A stretch of 64,000 nucleotides of DNA. Origin: Mixta calida. Its GTDB lineage: Bacteria > Pseudomonadota > Gammaproteobacteria > Enterobacterales > Enterobacteriaceae. Below, piece by piece: positions 57,161-64,000 of the stretch. The DNA is taken from NCBI RefSeq assembly GCF_002953215.1, contig NZ_CP026378.1, positions 3,950,540-4,014,539 on the forward strand, read 5' to 3'. The translations under genes and the position numbers were made by a program. How positions within the stretch are numbered: the stretch's first letter is position 1; each line of letters begins with the position of its first letter. The notes below the pieces were generated by a model. It was given only the letters and a program-made list of their open reading frames with translations, made no database searches and was not told where the DNA came from.

Positions 57161-59992
57161 ATGGATAAGATTGAAGTCCGGGGTGCCCGCACCCACAACC
57201 TGAAAAACATCAACCTGATCATCCCTCGCGACAAACTGATCGTTGTCACCGGCCTGTCAGGTTCCGGTAAGTCCTCGCTGGCGTTCGATACGCTCTACGC
57301 CGAGGGACAACGCCGCTATGTGGAATCCCTTTCCGCCTATGCGCGTCAGTTTCTTTCGCTGATGGAAAAACCGGATGTCGATCATATCGAAGGGCTATCG
57401 CCTGCGATTTCGATCGAGCAGAAATCAACGTCCCATAACCCGCGTTCAACGGTCGGGACCATTACTGAAATTCATGACTATCTGCGTCTGCTGTTCGCCC
57501 GCGTGGGCGAGCCGCGCTGTCCCGATCATGACGTGCCGCTGGCGGCGCAAACCGTGAGCCAAATGGTCGACAACGTGCTGGCGCAGCCGGAAGGCGCGCG
57601 CCTGATGCTGCTGGCGCCGGTGGTGAAAGATCGCAAAGGCGAACACACCAAGACGCTGGAGAACCTGGCGACGCAGGGCTATATCCGCGCCCGCATCGAC
57701 GGCGAAGTGTGCGATCTTTCCGATCCGCCGAAGCTGGAGCTGCAAAAGAAACACACCATCGAAGTGGTTATCGATCGCTTTAAGGTGCGCGAGGATCTGG
57801 CGACGCGTCTGGCGGAATCGTTCGAGACCGCGCTGGAGCTTTCCGGCGGCACGGCGATCGTGGCGGATATGGATGATGCCAATGCGGAAGAACTGCTGTT
57901 CTCCGCCAACTTCGCCTGTCCGATCTGCGGTTACAGCATGAGCGAGCTGGAGCCGCGCCTCTTCTCGTTCAACAACCCGGCCGGCGCCTGCCCGACCTGC
58001 GACGGCCTGGGCGTGCAGCAATATTTTGATCCTGAGCGCGTGGTGCAGAACGCCGAGCTGTCGCTGGCGGGCGGCGCGATTCGCGGCTGGGATCGTCGCA
58101 ACTTCTACTATTTCCAGATGCTGCGCTCGCTGGCGGATCATCTGAAATTCGATATCGAAGCGCCGTTCAACAGCCTGAGCGAAAAAGTGCGCCAGGTGAT
58201 CCTGTATGGATCCGGCAAAGAGAGCATCGAATTTAAATATATCAACGATCGCGGCGACACCTCGGTGCGTCGACATCCGTTTGAGGGCGTGCTGCACAAT
58301 ATGGAGCGCCGCTATAAAGAGACGGAATCGAGCGCGGTGCGCGAAGATCTGGCGAAGTTCATCAGCAACCGCGCCTGCGCTACCTGCGAAGGGACGCGCC
58401 TGCGCCGCGAAGCGCGTCACGTTTATGTGGAAAACACCACGCTGCCGACCATCTCTGATATGAGCATCGGTCACGCGATGGACTTTTTCCGCAACCTGAA
58501 GCTGAGCGGCCAGCGCGCCAAAATCGCCGAGAAAGTGCTGAAAGAGATCGGCGATCGCCTGAGCTTCCTGGTCAACGTCGGTTTGAACTACCTTTCCATG
58601 TCGCGTTCGGCGGAAACGCTCTCCGGCGGCGAGGCGCAGCGCATCCGTCTGGCGAGCCAGATCGGGGCCGGTCTGGTAGGCGTGATGTACGTGCTGGATG
58701 AGCCCTCTATCGGCCTGCACCAGCGCGATAACGAGCGCCTGCTCGATACGCTGATTCACCTGCGCGACCTGGGCAACACGGTGATCGTGGTGGAACATGA
58801 CGAGGATGCGATTCGCGCCGCCGATCATATTATCGATATCGGCCCTGGCGCGGGCGTGCACGGCGGTCAGGTCGTGGCGGAAGGCACCGCCGACGAGATT
58901 ATGCAGGTAGAGGAATCGCTGACCGGCCAGTACCTGAGCGGCAAGCGAAAAATCGAAGTGCCGGAACAGCGCGTGCCCGCCGATCCGAACAAGGTGCTGA
59001 AGATTACCGGCGCGCGCGGCAACAACCTGAAGGATGTGACGCTGACGCTGCCGGTCGGCCTGTTTACCTGCGTGACCGGCGTCTCCGGCTCCGGTAAATC
59101 GACCCTGATCAACGACACGCTGTTCCCGATCGCGCAGCGCCAGCTGAACGGCGCGACCATCGCGGAAGCAGCGCCTTACCGCGACGTCAGCGGCATGGAG
59201 CATTTCGATAAAGTTATCGATATCGATCAGAGCCCGATTGGTCGTACGCCGCGCTCCAACCCGGCGACCTACACGGGCATTTTCACGCCGATCCGCGAAC
59301 TGTTCGCCGGCGTGCCGGAATCCCGTTCGCGCGGCTATAACCCAGGCCGCTTCAGCTTTAACGTGCGCGGCGGACGCTGCGAAGCCTGTCAGGGCGACGG
59401 CGTGCTGCGCGTGGAGATGCACTTCCTGCCGGATATCTATGTGCCGTGCGACCAGTGCAAAGGCAAGCGCTATAACCGCGAAACGCTTGAGATTAAATAC
59501 AAAGGCAAGAGCATCCACGAAGTGCTGGATATGACCATCGAAGAGGCGCGCGAGTTCTTCGACGCGGTGCCAGCGCTGGCGCGTAAGCTCCAGACGCTGA
59601 TGGACGTGGGGCTTTCCTATATTCGTCTGGGTCAGTCCGCCACTACGCTGTCCGGCGGCGAGGCGCAGCGCGTGAAGCTGGCGCGCGAGCTGTCGAAGCG
59701 CGGCACCGGTCAGACGCTCTATATCCTTGATGAACCGACCACCGGTTTGCACTTCGCGGATATCCAGCTGCTGCTGACGGTGCTCCATCAGCTGCGCGAT
59801 CAGGGCAATACCATCGTGGTGATTGAGCATAACCTCGACGTGGTGAAAACTGCCGACTGGATTGTCGATCTGGGGCCGGAAGGCGGCAGCGGCGGCGGTC
59901 AGATTCTGGTGGCAGGCACGCCGGAAACCGTGGCGAAGTGCAAAGAGTCGCATACCGCGCGTTTCCTGAAGCCGCTGCTGGAACAACGCTAA
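57161..59992 (+). CDS. uvrA: Excinuclease ABC subunit A
   Basis: 943 residues (E. coli 940). Two ABC ATPase modules: Walker [14 protein letters not shown] near residue 31 and [16 protein letters not shown] near 640; two signature motifs [14 protein letters not shown] and [14 protein letters not shown]. Zinc fingers occur as [10 protein letters not shown]...CPTC near 253-280 and CEACQGDG...CDQCKG near 740-770. UvrA dimers find bulky DNA lesions and load UvrB. It is SOS-controlled through the LexA box upstream. Confidence 0.98.
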   Translation: MDKIEVRGARTHNLKNINLIIPRDKLIVVTGLSGSGKSSLAFDTLYAEGQRRYVESLSAYARQFLSLMEKPDVDHIEGLSPAISIEQKSTSHNPRSTVGTITEIHDYLRLLFARVGEPRCPDHDVPLAAQTVSQMVDNVLAQPEGARLMLLAPVVKDRKGEHTKTLENLATQGYIRARIDGEVCDLSDPPKLELQKKHTIEVVIDRFKVREDLATRLAESFETALELSGGTAIVADMDDANAEELLFSANFACPICGYSMSELEPRLFSFNNPAGACPTCDGLGVQQYFDPERVVQNAELSLAGGAIRGWDRRNFYYFQMLRSLADHLKFDIEAPFNSLSEKVRQVILYGSGKESIEFKYINDRGDTSVRRHPFEGVLHNMERRYKETESSAVREDLAKFISNRACATCEGTRLRREARHVYVENTTLPTISDMSIGHAMDFFRNLKLSGQRAKIAEKVLKEIGDRLSFLVNVGLNYLSMSRSAETLSGGEAQRIRLASQIGAGLVGVMYVLDEPSIGLHQRDNERLLDTLIHLRDLGNTVIVVEHDEDAIRAADHIIDIGPGAGVHGGQVVAEGTADEIMQVEESLTGQYLSGKRKIEVPEQRVPADPNKVLKITGARGNNLKDVTLTLPVGLFTCVTGVSGSGKSTLINDTLFPIAQRQLNGATIAEAAPYRDVSGMEHFDKVIDIDQSPIGRTPRSNPATYTGIFTPIRELFAGVPESRSRGYNPGRFSFNVRGGRCEACQGDGVLRVEMHFLPDIYVPCDQCKGKRYNRETLEIKYKGKSIHEVLDMTIEEAREFFDAVPALARKLQTLMDVGLSYIRLGQSATTLSGGEAQRVKLARELSKRGTGQTLYILDEPTTGLHFADIQLLLTVLHQLRDQGNTIVVIEHNLDVVKTADWIVDLGPEGGSGGGQILVAGTPETVAKCKESHTARFLKPLLEQR

Positions 59993-60008
59993 GATTGCTG
60001 TTTACACA

Positions 60009-60039
60009 GCCCCTGACGCGCACGCGCAGGGGCTTTTTT
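60009..60039 (+). terminator. Terminator of uvrA
   Basis: GCCCCTG (60009-60015) pairs with CAGGGGC (60027-60033), with an inner CGCG pairing, followed by six T. Confidence 0.92.
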
Positions 60040-60287
60040 ATCGCCGTTCGCCGGGCCTTTCGCTTCAGGCCGCCTTTAACCCTGGCGCGTCGGCGCGCGG
60101 CACATTGCCTCATTGACGGACAATCGTGCAGGATCAGGCAAGATTTTGGCATGATCGTGTCTGGCCGCTCTTCTCTCCTCTGCTTATCCTTAACGTTCAC
60201 GCTGCTCTCATGCCGGGCGCAGCGTAGCTGGTTTCACCTGGGCGGCCTCTTTGCCCGCCCTTAACCGCTTCAATCACAGGAGACACC

Positions 60288-61352
60288 ATGAATATTACGC
60301 ACGCTTATGCAGCCCAGGATGCGAAATCCAGACTCGCGCCTTTTGACTACAAGCCGCGTGAACTGCGCGAGCATGATGTACAAATTGAAGTGTTATTTTG
60401 CGGCGTCTGTCACTCCGACCTGCATCAGGCCCGTAATGAATGGCAAAACACCATTTTTCCGGTGGTGCCGGGCCACGAAATCGTTGGCCGCGTTACCGCG
60501 GTAGGCAGCCACGGCCATAAATATCAGGTGGGCGATCTGGTGGGCGTTGGCTGTATGGTGGATTCCTGCCGTAGCTGTCCGAGCTGCCAGGAAGGGCTGG
60601 AACAGTATTGCGAAACGGGTTTTGTGCCAACCTATAACGGCCAGGATCTCAAAACAAAAGAGATTACCTATGGCGGCTACGCCACCAGCATCGTAGTGCA
60701 TGAAGACTTCGTGCTGCGCGTGCCGGAAAACCTCGATCCGGCAGGCGTCGCGCCGCTGTTGTGCGCAGGCATCACCACTTACTCTCCACTGCGTCACTGG
60801 AACGTCGGACCGGGTAAAAAAGTGGGCATCGTCGGCCTGGGCGGTTTAGGCCATATGGGCGTGAAGCTGGCGCACGCGATGGGCGCGCATGTGGTGCTGT
60901 TCACCACCTCGCCGTCGAAAATCGAAGACGGCAAGCGTCTGGGCGCCGATGAAGTGGTGATCTCGAAAGATCCGCAGCAGATGGCGCAGCATGTCAACAG
61001 CTTCGACTTTATCCTTAATACCGTGGCGGCGCAGCACGATCTCAATCCGTTCATCAACCTGCTGAAACGCGACGGCAACCTGACGCTGGTCGGCGCGCCG
61101 GAACACGATCATCCGGCGCCGCACGTTTTCGACCTGATTTTCAAGCGTCGCAGCGTCGCTGGCTCGCTGATCGGCGGCATCGCTGAAACCCAGGAGATGC
61201 TCGATTTCTGCGGCGAACACAATATCACCTCAGATATCGAACTGATCGCCATGAATCAGATTAACGAAGCCTATGAGCGTATGCTGAAAAGCGATGTGAA
61301 ATACCGCTTTGTGATCGATATCGATACGCTGCGCCAGGAAAGCGCCGCGTAA
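60288..61352 (+). CDS. Zinc-dependent NAD(P)-alcohol/aldehyde dehydrogenase (YahK-like)
   Basis: 354 residues of the cinnamyl-alcohol-dehydrogenase group. Catalytic zinc ligands are Cys41, His63 and Cys159 (GVCHSDL, PGHEIVG, APLLCAG). The structural zinc is held by Cys94, 97, 100 and 108. The Rossmann motif GLGGLG lies at 183-188. It is closely similar to E. coli YahK along its length, a broad NADPH-dependent aldehyde reductase. It stands between uvrA and yjbR, a position with no such gene in E. coli. The physiological substrate is unknown. Confidence 0.9.
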   Translation: MNITHAYAAQDAKSRLAPFDYKPRELREHDVQIEVLFCGVCHSDLHQARNEWQNTIFPVVPGHEIVGRVTAVGSHGHKYQVGDLVGVGCMVDSCRSCPSCQEGLEQYCETGFVPTYNGQDLKTKEITYGGYATSIVVHEDFVLRVPENLDPAGVAPLLCAGITTYSPLRHWNVGPGKKVGIVGLGGLGHMGVKLAHAMGAHVVLFTTSPSKIEDGKRLGADEVVISKDPQQMAQHVNSFDFILNTVAAQHDLNPFINLLKRDGNLTLVGAPEHDHPAPHVFDLIFKRRSVAGSLIGGIAETQEMLDFCGEHNITSDIELIAMNQINEAYERMLKSDVKYRFVIDIDTLRQESAA

Positions 61353-61389
61353 TTTTTCTGTCGCTGCGGCATGCCGCAGCGACAGCCTT

Positions 61390-61728
61390 TCAGCCGTGAT
61401 GTCCGCCTTTCGTCGCCAGCGCCTGCTGTAGCGACGCATCCACCAGATAGTAGATCTGCGAATCCTTCAGTCCGCCGTCGAGGTAAAGCGTGCTCCAGTG
61501 CGTTTTATTCAGGTGCGCGCTGGGAAAGACATCCTCATGCTGCTCGCGCAGCAGTTCAGCCAGCGCCGGCGAGGTTTTCAGCGAGACGGCCGGGCGCCCT
61601 TCCGATTCATGCACCATGGCGAACAGCACGCCGTCAGACTGGATTTGCGTCGCTTTCCAGTCGTTATGGACGCGTTGCTCCGCGCCCTCTTTGCTCATGC
61701 AGTATGACAGCAGATCGGACGTATTCAT
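61390..61728 (-). CDS. yjbR: MmcQ/YjbR-family protein
   Basis: 112 residues, E. coli YjbR being 118. It has the family features YCMSKEGAEQRVHNDWKATQ, SLKTSPALAELLREQHED and HLNKTHWSTLYLDGGLKDSQ, with a DNA-binding-like double-wing (CyaY-like) fold reported for the family. The role is unclear. ATG 61728 gives the family start MNTSDLLSYCM; the frame is open upstream through the yjbQ end. It follows yjbQ by 2 bases in a leftward operon. Confidence 0.92.
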   Translation of the reverse strand: MNTSDLLSYCMSKEGAEQRVHNDWKATQIQSDGVLFAMVHESEGRPAVSLKTSPALAELLREQHEDVFPSAHLNKTHWSTLYLDGGLKDSQIYYLVDASLQQALATKGGHHG

Positions 61729-61730
61729 GG

Positions 61731-62147
61731 TTATTCTCCTTGCAGCGTGGCGACAATCCGACGTGAGCCGCCATGTACGCGGTGTTCTCCCAGCCAGATG
61801 CCCTGCCACGTACCTAAGACCAGACGCCCACGGCTAACCGGCAGCAGCAGCGATACGCCCAGCAGCGACGATTTAATGTGCGCCGGCATATCGTCCGCGC
61901 CTTCATAATCGTGCTGGTAAGGCGCATCTTCCGGCACATGGCGCAGGAAATGCTGCTCCATATCGCTGCGCACCGTGGGATCGCAATTTTCATTCAGGGT
62001 GATTGAAGCGGAAGTGTGCTGTAGCAGCAGATGCAGCAGTCCCGTGTTGATTTCACGTAGCGCCGGTAGCTGTTGCACAATCTCATCGGTCACCAGGTGA
62101 AAGCCGCGCGCTTTTGCGCTCAGCGAAAGGGTCTGTTGATGCCACAT
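61731..62147 (-). CDS. yjbQ: YjbQ (UPF0047, thiamine-phosphate-synthase-like)
   Basis: 138 residues. Conserved motifs are [35 protein letters not shown] and [14 protein letters not shown], with His residues forming the trimer's active site. E. coli YjbQ has weak thiamine phosphate synthase activity; the true role is unknown. It is first in the yjbQ-yjbR transcript. AAGGAG precedes the ATG. Confidence 0.93.
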   Translation of the reverse strand: MWHQQTLSLSAKARGFHLVTDEIVQQLPALREINTGLLHLLLQHTSASITLNENCDPTVRSDMEQHFLRHVPEDAPYQHDYEGADDMPAHIKSSLLGVSLLLPVSRGRLVLGTWQGIWLGEHRVHGGSRRIVATLQGE

Positions 62148-62266
62148 TAACGTTGCTCCTTATTTGAATGACTCTGTTAAGTGTGCAGCATGTGGCGCAA
62201 AGGTAAACCCGTCGGGCGGAAAAAGTCTGTGCGCCGTATCCGGCGCGGCTTTTGTCGGGAAGAAAT

Positions 62267-62288
62267 AAAAAAGGCGGCCAGCGCCGCC
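62267..62288 (-). terminator. Terminator of tyrB
   Basis: GGCGGC-cagc-GCCGCC with, on the minus strand, a following run of six T, 19 bases beyond the tyrB stop codon. Confidence 0.85.
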
Positions 62289-62306
62289 TGATGGGTAAGG
62301 TGAGAA

Positions 62307-63500
62307 TTACATCACCGCTGCGAAGGCTTCCGCCACCTGATGCACGTTGCGGCTGTTAAGGCCCGCCAGGCACATGCGGCCGCTGTGGATCAGATAGACG
62401 CCGAATTCGTTGCGCAGGCGATCGACCTGCTGGGCGCTCAGCCCGGTGTAGCTGAACATGCCGCGCTGCTTCAGCAGATAATCGAAGTCTTTGCCCGGCA
62501 GCGCCGTGCTCAACACCGTCACCAGCGACTGACGCATCTCAAGAATACGCAGACGCATCGCTTCCACTTCCGCCAGCCAGTTTGCCTTCAGCGCCTCATC
62601 GTTCAGCACGCAGGCTACCACCTGCGCGCCGAAGTTCGGCGGCGAGGAGTAGTTGCGGCGTACGGTAGCCTTCAGCTGACCCTGTACGCGCGTCGCCTCT
62701 TCCGCATCGGCGCATACCACCGACAGGCCGCCGACGCGCTCGCCGTAGAGCGAGAATATCTTCGAGAAAGAGTTGCTGATCAGCGCAGAGATGCCCGCGG
62801 CGGCGATGGCGCGAATGGCGTAAGCGTCCTCTTCCATACCGGCGCCGTAACCCTGATAGGCGATATCGAGGAAAGGAATCAGCTGACGCGCCTTAAGCAC
62901 CTCGACCACGCGATCCCACTGATCGTTAGTGAGATCGGCGCCGGTCGGGTTATGGCAGCAGGGATGCAGCAGCACTACGCTTTGCGCCGGCAGGGTTTGC
63001 AACGTCGCCAGGAAAGCGTCGAACTGCACGCCGTGGGTTTCGGCGTCATACCAGGGATAGGTATTCACCTCAAAACCGGCGCCCGCAAAGATGGCGATAT
63101 GGTTTTCCCAGGTCGGATCGCTGACCCATACCTGCGACTGCGGGAAATAGCGTTTCAGAAAGTCCGCGCCTACTTTCAGCGCGCCGGAGCCGCCTACGGT
63201 CTGGATGGTGGCGATGCGGTTCGCCTGTAAAGCGGGATGCTGCGCGCCAAACAGCAGCGGCGCGATCGCCTGCCGGTAGCTGGCGAGGCCATCCATCGGT
63301 AGATAGAGCGATGCCTGATGCGGCTGGGCATTGAGGCGCGCTTCCGCTTCGGCCACCGCCTGCAGCTGAGGAATGATCCCCTGCTCGTTGTAATAGAGGC
63401 CAATGCTCAGGTTAACCTTGTGCGCCCGCGGATCCTGTTTGAAGGTTTCCATCAGGGTAAGTATCGGATCGCCAGCGTAGGCATCAACTTTCTGAAACAC
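62307..63500 (-). CDS. tyrB: Aromatic-amino-acid aminotransferase
   Basis: 397 residues, the length of E. coli TyrB. PLP Lys247 lies in [31 protein letters not shown] and [13 protein letters not shown] are typical of class I aspartate-type aminotransferases. GTG at 63500 is the start, as in E. coli, with GGAG upstream; the family N-terminus is [18 protein letters not shown]. It performs the last step of Tyr and Phe synthesis and also Leu transamination. In E. coli aphA lies between tyrB and yjbQ; here it is absent. Confidence 0.96.
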   Translation of the reverse strand: MFQKVDAYAGDPILTLMETFKQDPRAHKVNLSIGLYYNEQGIIPQLQAVAEAEARLNAQPHQASLYLPMDGLASYRQAIAPLLFGAQHPALQANRIATIQTVGGSGALKVGADFLKRYFPQSQVWVSDPTWENHIAIFAGAGFEVNTYPWYDAETHGVQFDAFLATLQTLPAQSVVLLHPCCHNPTGADLTNDQWDRVVEVLKARQLIPFLDIAYQGYGAGMEEDAYAIRAIAAAGISALISNSFSKIFSLYGERVGGLSVVCADAEEATRVQGQLKATVRRNYSSPPNFGAQVVACVLNDEALKANWLAEVEAMRLRILEMRQSLVTVLSTALPGKDFDYLLKQRGMFSYTGLSAQQVDRLRNEFGVYLIHSGRMCLAGLNSRNVHQVAEAFAAVM

Positions 63501-63544
63501 GGTGAATCTCCATAATAATAGGTAAAGAGGCACAGCTGCGCAGG

Positions 63545-64000
63545 TCAAACGGCATAACGGCCGGGCCGATGATTTAACGCAATGATCAGGTTCAGGATCA
63601 GCGCGCCGACGACCGACGCCGCCAGCATCGACGCAGAGACCACAAACAGCGAGGCCAGCACCACCCCGCTGTCTACCGCCATTTGCAATTTACCGGCGCG
63701 GATGCCGAAGCGATCCTGTAACCAAAGCGCCAGGATGTTGATGCCGCCCAGGCTGGCCTTATGACGAAACAACACTATAAACCCAACACCCATCATCACG
63801 TTACCGAACAATGTCGCATAAAACGGATTCAACGCGTCGAAATGCATAAACAGCGGATGCAGGCGGGTAAAGATCGACACCAGCGCCACCACGCAAAAGG
63901 TTTTGATCGTAAAAGCCCAGCCCATACGCTTTACCGCCAGCCAGTAGAACGGCAGGTTGATGATGAAAAACAGCAGGCCGAAAGAGCATGAGGTCAGGTA
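63545..64000 (-). CDS. YitT-family membrane protein (partial, 5' end outside window)
   Basis: The C-terminal 151 codons of a polytopic membrane protein. The frame is open from the window edge ([20 protein letters not shown]) to the stop codon at 63545. Features are the YitT/DUF161 segments [40 protein letters not shown] and [20 protein letters not shown]. YitT proteins are multi-span membrane proteins of unknown function. It is transcribed leftward toward tyrB, 44 bases upstream of the tyrB GTG, so it might share a transcript. Confidence 0.8.
   Translation of the reverse strand, partial: YLTSCSFGLLFFIINLPFYWLAVKRMGWAFTIKTFCVVALVSIFTRLHPLFMHFDALNPFYATLFGNVMMGVGFIVLFRHKASLGGINILALWLQDRFGIRAGKLQMAVDSGVVLASLFVVSASMLAASVVGALILNLIIALNHRPGRYAV

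Noticed and set aside
57446-59986. 846-codon open frame on the minus strand
   Set aside because: It is antisense to uvrA, which is certain; high GC codon bias leaves the opposite frame open. The translation shows no family features.

Overview
The window is a chromosomal segment of a moderately GC-rich enterobacterium, most likely an Erwiniaceae member close to Pantoea or Mixta. Its backbone follows the Escherichia coli order of the soxRS/ssb/uvrA neighbourhood: gltP, acs-yjcH-actP, yjcE, ghxP, soxR/soxS, yjcB, then ssb/uvrA, yjbR-yjbQ and tyrB. Family assignments come from reading the translated sequence; no database search was run.

Layout. 1-5,400: a partial TetR regulator with twin operators, the nucleoside channel tsx behind a CRP site and a structured leader, a candidate intergenic sRNA, then an OprD-type porin flanked by two secreted histidine-phosphatase paralogues. 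The second paralogue carries a -1 shift at an A AAA AAG heptamer. 5,500-8,200: a KdgR/CRP-controlled pectin locus (ogl-kdgF, divergent from an RpiB-family isomerase). 8,200-12,100: a three-subunit periplasmic gluconate-2-dehydrogenase-type enzyme. 12,400-19,300: sbmA, a toxin-antitoxin-like pair under a palindromic promoter, a fused dihydroxyacetone kinase, aer and murQ. 19,400-35,000: gltP, the acetate operon, an LrgAB/CidAB pair with its LysR regulator, yjcE, ghxP with PurR boxes, a GST, soxR/soxS with a complete SoxR-type promoter, a YfiN-like diguanylate cyclase and yjcB.

35,000-56,400 lies between yjcB and ssb, which are close together in E. coli, and is an accessory region. It holds a lower-GC polysaccharide pair (ATP-grasp plus flippase), an orphan IS3 OrfA-like gene, a chemoreceptor, decayed melibiose-type genes joined at a deletion scar, a complete sucrose regulon (scrK, scrY, scrA, scrB, scrR with three operators), dat-ddc for 1,3-diaminopropane, a PiT phosphate transporter and a chromosomal traT. 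56,400-64,000: ssb and uvrA around a LexA box, a zinc alcohol dehydrogenase, yjbR-yjbQ, tyrB and the end of a YitT-family gene.

The gene set suggests a plant- or sugar-associated lifestyle: sucrose and oligogalacturonate use, periplasmic sugar-acid oxidation, acetate scavenging and aerotaxis. The points most worth checking are the possible programmed frameshift in the second phosphatase, the toxin-antitoxin-like pair at 13,750-14,594, the DhuI-like isomerase in the pectin locus, the 18-bp tandem array over the porin start, and two candidate small RNAs.
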